Shown: in pieces, positions 45,685 to 54,567 of the stretch
How the letters are laid out: each line of letters opens with the position of its first letter
How positions within the stretch are numbered: the first letter of the stretch is position 1
Source of the DNA: Cohnella algarum
Lineage (GTDB): Bacteria; Bacillota; Bacilli; Paenibacillales; Paenibacillaceae
Direction of reading: 5' to 3'
NCBI RefSeq assembly: GCF_016937515.1
Contig: NZ_JAFHKM010000002.1
Coordinates: 2,661,001-2,725,000, forward strand
Length of the DNA stretch: 64,000 nucleotides
Translations under genes and position numbers: made by a program
Notes under the pieces: model-generated
Database searches by the model: none
The model's input: only the letters and a program-made list of their open reading frames with translations
What the model was told of the DNA's origin: nothing

Positions 45685-47181
45685 ATGAAATACGTCATCG
45701 GCGTCGACCTGGGCACGAGCGCGGTGAAGACGCTGCTTGTTTCCGAAGACGGGACGGTGCGCGCGGAAGCGACGCGGGAGTATCCTTTATATCATGAAAA
45801 ATCGGGCTGGAGCGAACAAGAGCCGGAAGATTGGGTAACGGGCACGGCCGAGTCCGTGAAAGAGCTGATCGAGCGCTCCGGCGTCGCGCCGGAAGAGATC
45901 GAAGGGATGAGCTTCTCCGGGCAAATGCACGGCCTCGTGCTGCTCGATGCGGAGCTTCGCCCCGTGCGGCGGGCGATATTGTGGAACGATACCCGGACGA
46001 CCGAGCAGTGCCGGCAAATCGAAGCGAAGCTGGGAGACAAGCTGCTCGCGATCCTGCGCAACCCGGCGCTGGAGGGCTTCACCCTGCCGAAAATCGAATG
46101 GGTTCGCCAGCATGAGGCGGACAAGTTCGCGAAGGCCGCAAGCTTCTTGCTGCCTAAAGACTACGTGCGCTACCGCCTGACCGGGGCGGTTCATATGGAT
46201 CTGTCGGACGCGGCCGGAACGCTGATGCTGGACGTCGCAGGCAAAAAGTGGAGCGAGGACGTGCTGAAAACGTTCGGTCTTCCGGCGTCCTTCTGCCCCC
46301 CGCTCGTGGAAGCGGGCGCCCTGGTCGGCACGCTGTCCGAAGAAGCGGCGCGGCTTACGGGACTTTCGCCCGCGACGAAGGTGTTCGCGGGCGGCGCCGA
46401 CAATGCCTGCGGAGCGATCGGCGCGGGCATCGTGAAGCCGGGCGTGACGCTGTGCAGCATCGGCACGTCGGGCGTTATTTTGACGTACGAGCCGGATGCG
46501 TCGGCCGATTACAAGGGCAAGGTGCACTTTTTCAATCACGGCAAGGAAAACGCGTTTTACGCCATGGGCGTCACGCTCGGCGCGGGCTACAGCCTGAGCT
46601 GGTTCCGCAACACGTTTGCCAAGGGCGAATCGTACGACGCGCTGCTTGCCGGCGTCGGCGATCTGCCGCCGGGAGCGGGCGGCCTGCTGTTCACCCCGTA
46701 CCTTGTCGGGGAGCGCACGCCGCACGCCGATTCCGTCATTCGCGCCAGCTTCGTCGGCGTCGACGGCTCGCATACCCGCACGCATTTCGCGCGCGCGGTC
46801 ATGGAAGGCATTACGTTCTCGCTGAACGAGACGGTGGATATTTTGCGCAAGGCGGGCAAGACGGTCGACACGATCGTCTCGATCGGCGGCGGCGCGAAAA
46901 ATCCCGTCTGGCTGCAGATGCAGGCGGATATTTTCCGGGCGGACGTCGTCGCGCTCGAGAACGAGCAAGGGCCGGGCCTGGGCGCGGCGATGCTGGCCGC
47001 GGCCGGCTGCGGCTGGTTCCCGTCGCTTGACGAATGCGCCGACGTTTTCGTGAAGCGCGCGACCGTCTATCGACCGGATCCCGAGCGCTCCCGCCGTTAC
47101 GCCGAGCTGTTCCGGGTTTACCAGGACGTATACGGCCAGACGAAAGGCTTGAATGAAGCGCTTGCCGCTTTCCGAAAGTAA
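45685..47181 (+). CDS. xylB: xylulokinase
   Basis: 498 aa, ATG after GGGAGGAC. FGGY kinase: IGVDLGTSAVKTLLV phosphate-binding loop, SGQMHGLVLLD, NDTRTTEQC, and GGGAKNPVWLQMQADIF near the C-terminus. It phosphorylates D-xylulose to xylulose-5-phosphate for the pentose phosphate pathway. No dedicated xylose transporter follows. The genes end at a terminator. Confidence 0.95.
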   Translation: MKYVIGVDLGTSAVKTLLVSEDGTVRAEATREYPLYHEKSGWSEQEPEDWVTGTAESVKELIERSGVAPEEIEGMSFSGQMHGLVLLDAELRPVRRAILWNDTRTTEQCRQIEAKLGDKLLAILRNPALEGFTLPKIEWVRQHEADKFAKAASFLLPKDYVRYRLTGAVHMDLSDAAGTLMLDVAGKKWSEDVLKTFGLPASFCPPLVEAGALVGTLSEEAARLTGLSPATKVFAGGADNACGAIGAGIVKPGVTLCSIGTSGVILTYEPDASADYKGKVHFFNHGKENAFYAMGVTLGAGYSLSWFRNTFAKGESYDALLAGVGDLPPGAGGLLFTPYLVGERTPHADSVIRASFVGVDGSHTRTHFARAVMEGITFSLNETVDILRKAGKTVDTIVSIGGGAKNPVWLQMQADIFRADVVALENEQGPGLGAAMLAAAGCGWFPSLDECADVFVKRATVYRPDPERSRRYAELFRVYQDVYGQTKGLNEALAAFRK

Positions 47182-47242
47182 AGGAATCCGATACAATAAA
47201 AAACAGGCAACTTGTCACTCGCGATCGGTTGCCTCCCTTTAA

Positions 47243-47293
47243 AAAGAGCCCCCGCAGCGCCGGCCGGTAACCGGAGGGGGCTCTTTGCTTTTG
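47243..47293 (+). terminator. terminator after xylAB
   Basis: AAAGAGCCCCC pairs with GGGGGCTCTTT around a 22-base GC-rich loop, then GCTTTTGC. A second weaker inverted repeat (AGGCAAC/GGTTGCCT) precedes it. Confidence 0.8.
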
Positions 47294-47352
47294 CAACGAG
47301 GGACAGGCTTCTTCGTAAAAAAGAACAAACGATCGGAAAACGAGGTGCAAAA

Positions 47353-48117
47353 TTGGAGGAAGCTCAACGTTTTTGCCTGCAGGCCGTTATCGAGGAAGCC
47401 GGCTACGAGCCGGGCAAACCGATTTTGCGCAATATGGCGTTCGACGTGCGGCCGGGGGAGCGGCTCGGCCTGCTCGGACCGAACGGAGCCGGCAAAAGCA
47501 CGGTCATGAAAGGGCTGCTCGGCCAGCTCGGCCATTGGAAGGGGCGGATCGTTTGGAACGGGGAGGAGAACGGCCGCGCTGGCGGCGCGGACTCCGTCCG
47601 CCGGATCGCCTATATCCCGGAACTGCCGATTATTTACGACCGGTTCACGCTTTGGGAGCATTTGCAGCTGGTCGCCGCGGCGGCCGAAATTCCCGAGGAA
47701 CGGTTCGAGCGGCGCGCGGAGCAACTGCTGGCCCGGTTTCGCCTGCAAAAGGCGAAGCACGAATACCCGGTTCGCTTCTCGAAAGGCATGCAGCAAAAAA
47801 CGATGCTGATCGCGGCTTTTTTGCTGGAGCCGGAACTGTTTCTCGTCGACGAGCCGTTTATCGGCCTTGATCCGGGCGCGATTATGGAATTGCTGGAGGC
47901 GCTCGACGAGGAACGGGCCCGCGGCGCGGCGGTCGTGCTGACGACGCACGTGCTGGATTCGGCGGAGCGGCTGTGCGACCGGTTCGTGCTCGTGCACGAG
48001 GGAGGCATCGCGGCGTCCGGGACGCTGGCCGACATCCGGCAGGCGGCGGGCTGCCCGGACGGGACGCCTTTGTTCGAATGCTTTCGCGTGCTGACGCGGG
48101 AGGAGGAGCGCCCGTGA
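47353..48117 (+). CDS. ecsA: ABC transporter ATPase, EcsA-like
   Basis: 254 aa from TTG 47353 (GAGGTG upstream). Walker A GPNGAGKST, signature FSKGMQQK, Walker B LFLVDEP, switch VLTTHVLD. Gene order ATPase then large permease with 4-base overlap, and sequence style, match EcsAB of Bacillus, which affects secretion and proteolysis control. The ecs assignment is by similarity of layout; the substrate is unknown. Confidence 0.85.
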   Translation: MEEAQRFCLQAVIEEAGYEPGKPILRNMAFDVRPGERLGLLGPNGAGKSTVMKGLLGQLGHWKGRIVWNGEENGRAGGADSVRRIAYIPELPIIYDRFTLWEHLQLVAAAAEIPEERFERRAEQLLARFRLQKAKHEYPVRFSKGMQQKTMLIAAFLLEPELFLVDEPFIGLDPGAIMELLEALDEERARGAAVVLTTHVLDSAERLCDRFVLVHEGGIAASGTLADIRQAAGCPDGTPLFECFRVLTREEERP

Positions 48118-49439
48118 ACGCGGGACGAAGGTTCAGGCCCGCGCCGCTCGCGTTGTCCCGGATCGCTCGCTTCTGGCGCGAAATCTGGAAATGCTGGCGG
48201 TTGACGCTGGACTGGACCGTACAGCTGTACATCGTGCTTCCCGGCCTGTTCGTCGGGGCGAATCTGTACCGGGATGTGTGGCTGAATCCGCCGGCTTGGC
48301 TTGACTATGCGAACGTCCAGGCGGTATTCGCCGTTCTGGGCATGTTCATGCTCCGAGCCCGCGTCCGGACGTTCGCTTACGAAGGGGACGGGTTGTTTTT
48401 GCGCCGAAGCGGGCGGTGGACGAAGAACATGCTCCATATCGGATTCGGTTATACGCTGCTCGTCCGGATGCTGACGGCGGCGGCCGTTCTGGCGCTTCTT
48501 GCGCCCGTCCTTGACCTTAAGTTCGGCTGGAACCTCGCGATTGCCTTTCAGGCCGGCCTTGCCGCCGCTTTTTTCGGATACGCGTGGACGATGGCGCGGG
48601 ATGGGCTCGAACGCCGTCTTTCGGGCTGGCGGCGGCCGGTCGCGTTATGGGGCGCGAGAATTGCTTTCATCTTCGCATGGACGGCCGGAATGACCGCAGC
48701 CGTCGCGCATCCGGTTGGGCTGGCTTCAGCCGTTTTCCTGCTCTTTATCGTTTCCCTTTTGCTTGCTCTGCTTCGGCTGCGGGCGAAAGGAACGTTCGCG
48801 CATGAATTGACGGTCGAAGGGGAGGCTTATTCCGCTTGCATCCGGTTTTTGTTTTACGATTCGGGGGGATTGCCGAAGCTGCCGAGAAGGCGAAAACCGC
48901 TGCTTTCGTTCTCGCGCTTGCGGCTTCCGGGGCCGAGAGACACGGACCGCCGCGCGGCCGAGCTGTGGCTGAAAGCGAAGCTAAGGGACGCGGATAACCT
49001 TCAGGCGCTGCTCTTGTTTGCCGTCCTCGGCTGCGCCGCCGTCGCGCTTTCGCCGGTCGGCCTGGGGCTCGCGGCATGGCCTCTGATCGGCCTCGTCGCG
49101 TTGCTTTGGTTCCGCGGGCAATGGCAGCGCTGGGCGGCGGAGCGGTTCGTCGCCATGCTGACCTGGGCGAGCGGCTCGCTCGAGCGCGCCGAAACGATCG
49201 GAGTCCGGGCGATGTTTATGCCGCTGTTTCTCCTGTGGGGCACCGCTCTCGGCTGCAAAATCGGTTTATCGTTCGGCGGGCTTTATTGGATTGCCGTATG
49301 GATCGTTCCCCTGATCGGTTGGCCTGCCGGATGGCGGGGGGCAAGCTGGATAATCGACGGCTTGCGCAACCGGGAACGGAAGCGTCGGGAGGAAGACGGG
49401 AAGCGCCGGGAGGAGGAGGCGAGACATCGGGAGGCCTAA
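48114..49439 (+). CDS. ecsB: ABC transporter permease, EcsB-like
   Basis: 441 aa from GTG 48114, which overlaps the ATPase stop. About ten hydrophobic segments; the N-terminus FWREIWKCWRLTLDWTVQLYIV and ARVRTFAYEGDGLFLRRSGR resemble EcsB, whose members are close to 400 aa. It ends with a very charged tail rich in Arg and Glu. It is the membrane partner of the 47353 ATPase. Confidence 0.82.
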   Translation: MNAGRRFRPAPLALSRIARFWREIWKCWRLTLDWTVQLYIVLPGLFVGANLYRDVWLNPPAWLDYANVQAVFAVLGMFMLRARVRTFAYEGDGLFLRRSGRWTKNMLHIGFGYTLLVRMLTAAAVLALLAPVLDLKFGWNLAIAFQAGLAAAFFGYAWTMARDGLERRLSGWRRPVALWGARIAFIFAWTAGMTAAVAHPVGLASAVFLLFIVSLLLALLRLRAKGTFAHELTVEGEAYSACIRFLFYDSGGLPKLPRRRKPLLSFSRLRLPGPRDTDRRAAELWLKAKLRDADNLQALLLFAVLGCAAVALSPVGLGLAAWPLIGLVALLWFRGQWQRWAAERFVAMLTWASGSLERAETIGVRAMFMPLFLLWGTALGCKIGLSFGGLYWIAVWIVPLIGWPAGWRGASWIIDGLRNRERKRREEDGKRREEEARHREA

Positions 49440-49546
49440 CCGTGGCTTGCGGACGGCGGATCGAATTGTTGGGAAGCGTACATGCAAGCGGAAATCTTGG
49501 GAACATTAAGCGGGAAATCGATACCGAATCAAGGAGTAGATGCGCG

Positions 49547-49915
49547 ATGTCCGCCGCTCTGATGTTTCAGTTTCCGAACGAATCCGCGGCCAAGCTTGCC
49601 TTCGATACGCTGCAGGAGCTCGGCTACGATCCGCAAGCGCACGAACAGGGAAGGCTGCACATTCATGTCGTCCGGGAAGATTTGGCTTCCGCTCTGGAAA
49701 TCGTCCAAAGCCACGGGGGCGAATTGTTGGAAGAATCGTCCGGAGAGGCGGCCATGTGCGCCGACGACGCTTACGAGATGGACGCGATTCCGATTCCGGC
49801 GCACACCGTCAACGAGGATTGGGCGTCTCTCGAGACGTACACGGCCGGAGACGTTGAGGAAGAGCCCCGGTTCGACCCCGATCCGGAAAGCTACGATCAT
49901 TTCGAGGCGAGATAA
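49547..49915 (+). CDS. conserved hypothetical protein, 122 aa
   Basis: ATG 49547 with AAGGAG 11 bases upstream. It begins MSAALMFQFPNESAAKLAFDT and is acidic. The N-terminal 60 residues have a beta-alpha-beta look (FDTLQELGYDPQ, LHIHVVREDLASALEIVQSHGG), and the tail is acidic and Pro-rich. No family name comes to mind. A terminator follows. It lies 107 bp after ecsB and may be co-transcribed. Confidence 0.7.
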   Translation: MSAALMFQFPNESAAKLAFDTLQELGYDPQAHEQGRLHIHVVREDLASALEIVQSHGGELLEESSGEAAMCADDAYEMDAIPIPAHTVNEDWASLETYTAGDVEEEPRFDPDPESYDHFEAR

Positions 49916-49935
49916 GCGGGAGTGCCAGTACGAGG

Positions 49936-50000
49936 AAAAAGAAAAGGCCGATGAGGCTCGGCCCGCGAAATCGCGGATCGAGCGCCTTCTCCGGCCTTTT
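49936..50000 (+). terminator. terminator after the 49547 gene
   Basis: AAAAGGCCG pairs with CGGCCTTTT around a structured 42-base loop; ends in TTTTTC. Confidence 0.7.
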
Positions 50001-50041
50001 TCATGCTTATAAGGTTACAATCGCCGAAAACTTCGCCTACG

Positions 50042-50220
50042 TTGGATTTTATCCAATCGGCAAAGCGAAATAAAAGATACTCGCGGCCTAGACTGGATTT
50101 TATCCAACGAGGAGGGTCGGATCGGGGAGAATTGGGTCAAAAGGCGTCGCTCGATTGGATGAAATCCAACGAAGACGGCAAAGTTCGCGAAATTCCCGCT
50201 GTTCGTTGGACAAAATCTGA
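50042..50220. repeat. four-palindrome dispersed element, copy C
   Basis: Palindromes start at 50042 (TTGGATTTTATCCAA), 50093 (CTGGATTTTATCCAA), 50155 (TTGGATGAAATCCAA) and 50206 (TTGGACAAAATC..), spacing 51-62-51. The last unit carries a small tandem duplication of GACAAAATC (to about 50231). It lies between the convergent 49547 gene and the flavoprotein gene. No gene in 49916-50345. Confidence 0.9.
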
Positions 50221-50345
50221 CAAAATCCAATGAATCTTCGGCGGCTCGATGCGAAGTTCCGCCGGGCTTGAGGAGAAGAAAATCGGCGGCTCGAAGCGAA
50301 TGCCGGCGATAGCTGCGGGTTCGGACGGAAGCGGAAGGGCTGCGT

Positions 50346-51623
50346 TCAGGCTTGCCCCGACCTGCAAGCCTCCGCGGCGGCCGTGCCGGCCGCGCGACCG
50401 GAAGCGAACGCCGCCGTTATATTGTAGCCGCCGGTATAGCCATGGACGTCCAGCACCTCTCCGCAGAAAAAAAGTCCCGGCGTCCGCTTGGACTCCATCG
50501 TGGACGGATTGATTTCCTTGACGTGGACCCCGCCGCCGGTGATGAACGCTTCCTCGATCGAAAGCGTGCCCGACGCCCGGACCGGAAAGCTTTTGCACAA
50601 TTGCGCGAGCCCCAGCCAGGCCGCTTTGGGAACGTTCGCGACGCCGCCGTCCGGGTCCAGGCCGGAGAGCCGCAGCAGAAGCGGGACCATCCGCTCCGGG
50701 AGCTTTGCTTTCACGATCGTTTTGACGGCCTTGCGCGGCTCGGCTTTCGCGGCGGCGCCCCAGCCGGCAGCCAACTGTTCCGCATGCTCCCCGGGGAAAA
50801 GGTCGATGGCGATCGTGACCGGCCCTTTGCCCGCCCGCGCGGTTATGACGACGAATTGGCTGCAGCGCAGCGCAGCCGGTCCCGAAAGCCCGAAATGCGT
50901 AAAAATCATATCGCCCTCGTGCGAGACGACGCTTTTGCCCCGGCCGTCCAATACGGTCAAGTTGACGTCGCGCAGCGAAAGTCCCTGCAGCTCCCGCTGC
51001 TCGATCCATTTTTCGCTCGACTTGATCGGCACCTCGGTCGGATACAGCTCCGTGATCGTATGCCCCGCCTCCTCCGCCCACGGATAGCCGTCCCCGGTGG
51101 AGCCGGTATGCGGGACGGATTTCCCGCCGGTCGCGACGACGACGCATCGCGAAAAGAGCCGCTCCCCGGATTCGAGCCGCACGCCGGCCGCGCGGCCTTC
51201 CGCGTACAGCACCTTGTCCACCTTTTGGAACACGCGAACTTCGACGCCGGCGCCGCGCACGCGCCCGACGAGCGTATCGACGACCGTTTTCGCCCGATCC
51301 GTAACCGGAAACATGCGGCCGTTGTCCTCTTCCTTCAAGGCGATGCCGAGATCTTCGAAAAAAGCGGCGATTTCCCGGCTTCCGAATCGGGACAGCGCGC
51401 TGGTCAAAAACCGGCCGTTCCCGGGCAAAAAGCGAATGAGCTCCTGCGTATCCTTGTTGTTCGTCACGTTGCAGCGCCCGCCGCCCGAAATAGCGAGCTT
51501 GCGCCCGAGCTTGTCCCCCTTGTCGAGGAGCAGGACGGCCGCTCCTCCTTCCGCCGCCGCGATGGCGGCCATCAAGCCCGAGGGCCCCCCGCCGACGACA
51601 ATGACATCCCACATCTTTTTCAC
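50346..51623 (-). CDS. HI0933/BaiN-family NAD(P)/FAD-dependent oxidoreductase
   Basis: 425 aa. FAD-binding GGGPSGLMAAIAAAEGG at the N-terminus, then KLAISGGGRCNVTN, typical of the HI0933/YtfP (BaiN-like) family, and C-terminal GLFFCGEVLDVHGYTGGYNITAAFASGRAAG. The family is widespread and mostly of unknown physiological substrate. Stand-alone gene, convergent with the 49547 gene. Confidence 0.9.
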   Translation of the reverse strand: MKKMWDVIVVGGGPSGLMAAIAAAEGGAAVLLLDKGDKLGRKLAISGGGRCNVTNNKDTQELIRFLPGNGRFLTSALSRFGSREIAAFFEDLGIALKEEDNGRMFPVTDRAKTVVDTLVGRVRGAGVEVRVFQKVDKVLYAEGRAAGVRLESGERLFSRCVVVATGGKSVPHTGSTGDGYPWAEEAGHTITELYPTEVPIKSSEKWIEQRELQGLSLRDVNLTVLDGRGKSVVSHEGDMIFTHFGLSGPAALRCSQFVVITARAGKGPVTIAIDLFPGEHAEQLAAGWGAAAKAEPRKAVKTIVKAKLPERMVPLLLRLSGLDPDGGVANVPKAAWLGLAQLCKSFPVRASGTLSIEEAFITGGGVHVKEINPSTMESKRTPGLFFCGEVLDVHGYTGGYNITAAFASGRAAGTAAAEACRSGQA

Positions 51624-51781
51624 GCATCCCGGCTTCCGAATTTTAAAGTTCCGATTCCGTTATTGTAGCACAAATCGGTTCCGCGATTCCTGCCGGAGGG
51701 GGGGCTGGCGCGAACCGCGAATAAAAGCGGCCGCGGCTGCAGAACCTAAGGTCGAACCATCCAGACAAGGAGGATGCACCC

Positions 51782-51907
51782 ATGTCCAATCCGCAGTTTC
51801 CTTCCCCGGAAGTTCGCAAGCCCGATTCGAAGAGCCGGCGGAATCGCTCGCCCGCAGACAAAGGTTACGATAAAAAGCTGGACGGGCCGAATCGTCCTTC
51901 GACCTGA
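51782..51907 (+). CDS. small basic hypothetical protein, 41 aa
   Basis: ATG 51782 after AAGGAGG at 8-base spacing; stop TGA 51905-51907. Sequence MSNPQFPSPEVRKPDSKSRR followed by NRSPADKGYDKKLDGPNRPST: Pro-, Lys- and Ser-rich, no hydrophobic core, probably disordered. It is 24 bp upstream of another small gene with an equally good ribosome binding site, suggesting a two-gene unit. Possibly spore-related; no family recognised. Confidence 0.65.
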   Translation: MSNPQFPSPEVRKPDSKSRRNRSPADKGYDKKLDGPNRPST

Positions 51908-51931
51908 ACGGCGAACAGCGGAGGTTACGCC

Positions 51932-52144
51932 ATGACCGACAACCGCGAAACAACGAAGCGCCGGAACGATTTTGCATTCGAGCCTTTTGATCCGGAAGAC
52001 CGATGGGTGCATCGGGCGGAAGACGGCGGCAAGCGCGGCCCGAAAAGCCGGAGCGGGTTCGCCAGGGGAAGCACGGCTTCCTTCGGCGCGGTTTCGTATC
52101 TCGATCCGAATTTTCCCGTTCCGGAAGTGCTGGACGAACCCTGA
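51932..52144 (+). CDS. small hypothetical protein, 70 aa
   Basis: ATG 51932 after GGAGG (8-base spacing). Sequence begins MTDNRETTKRRNDFAFEPFD and ends VSYLDPNFPVPEVLDEP; charged, with no hydrophobic segment. Second gene of a small pair with 51782. No recognised domain. Confidence 0.65.
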   Translation: MTDNRETTKRRNDFAFEPFDPEDRWVHRAEDGGKRGPKSRSGFARGSTASFGAVSYLDPNFPVPEVLDEP

Positions 52145-52247
52145 CGATGCGTCGGGGTTTTGTTTTTGACGGTTCTCGCGGCAGCGCGGTATAATAAAAC
52201 GAGCGGATCATTCGCTAATTACCGATACGGAAAGCGAGGCTGGAAAG

Positions 52248-52682
52248 ATGTCGATGTCTTTCGAAAGATATATGCTGGACATGATTCAACCGATGCGCGA
52301 CGACCTGACGCGGATCGGCATTACGGAGCTCAGGACGCCCGAGGAAGTGGAGGAGGCGTTCGCGGAGGAGAAGGGAACGATGCTCGTCGTCGTCAACTCC
52401 GTTTGCGGCTGCGCCGCAGGCCAGGCCCGTCCCGGCGTGGCCGAGGCGCTCAAGCACGACGCGCTGCCCGACCGCCTGTACACGGTGTTCGCCGGACAGG
52501 ACAAGGAAGCGACGGCCAAGGCGCGCGAATATTTCGCGCCGTATCCGCCGTCTTCCCCTTCGATCGCGCTGCTGAAAGACGGCGAGCTCGTTCATTTCAT
52601 CGAACGCCACCAAATCGAAAACCGCAGCGCAGGCGAAATCGCCGGCGATTTGACGGCTGCGTTTGACCGTTTCTGCCGCTGA
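52248..52682 (+). CDS. bacilliredoxin, BrxA/BrxB (YphP/YqiW) family
   Basis: 144 aa. The family motif CGC is in VVVNSVCGCAAGQARPG; residues after it (YPPSSPSIALLKDGELVHFIERHQIE) match bacilliredoxins. These proteins remove bacillithiol from oxidised protein thiols. Start ATG 52248; the in-frame ATG at 52254 is an alternative. Single gene with a terminator. Confidence 0.92.
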   Translation: MSMSFERYMLDMIQPMRDDLTRIGITELRTPEEVEEAFAEEKGTMLVVVNSVCGCAAGQARPGVAEALKHDALPDRLYTVFAGQDKEATAKAREYFAPYPPSSPSIALLKDGELVHFIERHQIENRSAGEIAGDLTAAFDRFCR

Positions 52683-52686
52683 ATCG

Positions 52687-52727
52687 GTTAGCCCGCAGGT
52701 TCGGTCACCGGACTTGCGGGCTTTTTG
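52687..52727 (+). terminator. terminator after the bacilliredoxin gene
   Basis: AGCCCGCA pairs with TGCGGGCT through a further short paired segment (CGG/CCG), then TTTTT. Confidence 0.85.
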
Positions 52728-52827
52728 CACAGCGAAGTCGCGGACATGACGGTTTGATCGGGCCGTTGCCCGTTTAAGATAACGATAGGAAAGAAGTTTT
52801 CATAGTAGAAACGGAGAGTGGTCAGCG

Positions 52828-53637
52828 GTGAGTCTTCAGCAGGAAATTATCGCCAAGCTTGGCGTCAAGCCGACGATCGACGCCGACGAGGAAATCAGGC
52901 GCCGGGTCGATTTTTTGAAAGACTACGTCAAAAAGTCGGGAACGACCGGCCTGTTGATCGCGATCAGCGGAGGCGTGGACAGCGCCGTGACGACCGGACT
53001 ATGCAAAATGGCGACCGACGAGCTTTCCGCGGAAACGGGGAAGGAATACATAACGCTCGGCGTATTTCAGCCGTACAACGAGCAGGAAGACATCCACCAC
53101 AGCTACGCCGTGGCCGAGGCGTTCAAGCTGACGCACAAAGTTGAGACGAATATCGCCGAAGCGGTGGACGAAATCGCGCTGGAAACCGAGTACGCGTTCA
53201 AATCGCTCGGCATTCACCGGCACATCAGCCGCGGCGGCAAAGGCAATGTCAAGGCTCGCACGAGAATGGTCGTTCAGTACGCGCTTGCGTTCGACCTGAA
53301 TCTGCTCGTCGTCGGGACCGATCACGCATCGGAGGCGCTGACCGGCTTTTACACGAAATGGGGCGACGGCGCGGTCGACGTGACGCCGCTGAGCTCGCTT
53401 AACAAGCGGCAGGTGCGCCAGCTTGCGCGCCGTCTCGGCGTTCCGGCGGAAGTGGTGGACAAGGCCCCGACGGCAGGATTGTGGGAAGGGCAAACGGACG
53501 AGGGCGAGCTCGGCGTTTCCTACGAGGCGAACAGCGATTACCTCGAAGGCAAGGAAATCGACGCGAAGGCCAGGGAAATTCTGGAGCGCCATTACCTGCG
53601 GACCGAGCACAAGCGCCAGCCGATTCCCGGCATTTAA
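52828..53637 (+). CDS. nadE: NH3-dependent NAD+ synthetase
   Basis: 269 aa from GTG 52828. The PP-loop SGGVDSAVTTGLC binds ATP; GTDHASEALTGFYTKWGDGAVD and PLSSLNKRQVRQLARRL are NadE signatures. It converts nicotinic acid adenine dinucleotide to NAD+ with ammonia; no glutaminase domain. It is 6 bp before acpS, so probably co-transcribed. Confidence 0.94.
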   Translation: MSLQQEIIAKLGVKPTIDADEEIRRRVDFLKDYVKKSGTTGLLIAISGGVDSAVTTGLCKMATDELSAETGKEYITLGVFQPYNEQEDIHHSYAVAEAFKLTHKVETNIAEAVDEIALETEYAFKSLGIHRHISRGGKGNVKARTRMVVQYALAFDLNLLVVGTDHASEALTGFYTKWGDGAVDVTPLSSLNKRQVRQLARRLGVPAEVVDKAPTAGLWEGQTDEGELGVSYEANSDYLEGKEIDAKAREILERHYLRTEHKRQPIPGI

Positions 53638-53643
53638 ACGGCC

Positions 53644-54039
53644 ATGATCGTCGGGATCGGACTGGACTTGGTCGAGCTGCAGCGGATGGAAGGCATTCTC
53701 GCCGGGCAAGCGGGGGAGAGGTTTGTCGCGCGCGTGCTTACGGACGCGGAGCAGGAGCGTTACCGCGCGCTGCCGCAGAGGCGGGCCGTCGAATTCGCGG
53801 CCGGACGCTTCGCCGTCAAGGAAGCCGTCGTCAAGGCGCTGGGATGCGGGATCGGAGCGGCCGTCGGCTTTCGCGACATCGAGGTGCTGCCCGATGCCGG
53901 AGGCAAGCCCGTGTGCAGCGTATCGGCGCGAGCCTGGGAGCGGCTGGGCCTTGCGGCGGGGGAGCGGATCGTTCACGTGGCGATCACGCACGAACGCAGC
54001 ACCGCGGCCGCGACGGCCATCGTGGAAGACCGGCGATAA
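53644..54039 (+). CDS. acpS: holo-[acyl-carrier-protein] synthase
   Basis: 131 aa. MIVGIGLDLVELQRM carries the metal-binding Asp, and RFAVKEAVVKALG the second signature of 4'-phosphopantetheinyl transferases of the AcpS type. It loads ACP for fatty-acid synthesis. ATG is 6 bp after nadE; no clear separate promoter. Confidence 0.93.
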   Translation: MIVGIGLDLVELQRMEGILAGQAGERFVARVLTDAEQERYRALPQRRAVEFAAGRFAVKEAVVKALGCGIGAAVGFRDIEVLPDAGGKPVCSVSARAWERLGLAAGERIVHVAITHERSTAAATAIVEDRR

Positions 54040-54077
54040 AAAAAGGCCCGGAAGCCTTGCGGGGCGACCGGGTTTTT
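54040..54077 (+). terminator. terminator after acpS
   Basis: GCCCGG with CCGGGT at the ends of a GC-rich segment, an A-run before and a T-run after. It may serve both directions, as the cytochrome gene converges. Confidence 0.55.
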
Positions 54078-54106
54078 GCTGCTGAAACCCGCGGATCGAG
54101 CGGCCG

Positions 54107-54478
54107 TCAACGATTCGCGAGCCAGGCGGCGAGGGCGTCGATTTCTTCATCGGTCAGACGGCCCCCGAACGCCGGCATGAGGTCCCCGCCCTGGACGATC
54201 TGCTCGCGAATTTGCTCGCGGGTCAATCTGTCGCCGACATTCCGCAAATCGGAGGGGTCTCCCATTTTTCCGGCCAGATCGGCTCCGTGGCAGGAAACGC
54301 AATTGTCGCGGTACAGGATTAGAGTCTCTTCCGGTCCCTCGACCGGGGAGCCGGACGGGGCGGCGGTCGATCCGCCTTTTCCGCATGCGGCGAGGATAAC
54401 GGCCAAGCCGACGGCCGAAGCGACGGCGGCAATTTTTTTGAAGGCGCGCGGCTGCGACAGGCAGGGATGATTTACCAA
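54107..54478 (-). CDS. lipoprotein cytochrome c (c-551/CccB-like)
   Basis: 123 aa from the TTG at 54478, chosen because AAGGAG lies 8 bases upstream (a TTG at 54496 would place the AAGGAG inside the gene). Lipobox LAAC with Cys32, a Gly/Ser/Pro linker, heme-binding CVSCH (60-64) and distal Met101 (DLMPAF). Membrane-anchored small cytochromes of this type pass electrons to caa3 oxidase, which is encoded at 2.5-7 kb. Confidence 0.88.
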   Translation of the reverse strand: MVNHPCLSQPRAFKKIAAVASAVGLAVILAACGKGGSTAAPSGSPVEGPEETLILYRDNCVSCHGADLAGKMGDPSDLRNVGDRLTREQIREQIVQGGDLMPAFGGRLTDEEIDALAAWLANR

Positions 54479-54567
54479 GAGACGTATCTCCTTCAATTTT
54501 TATTTTTGCATATATAATAGAAAGTCGAATCCATAGCAGAATCTATCAGACACCATGAGGAGCACAA

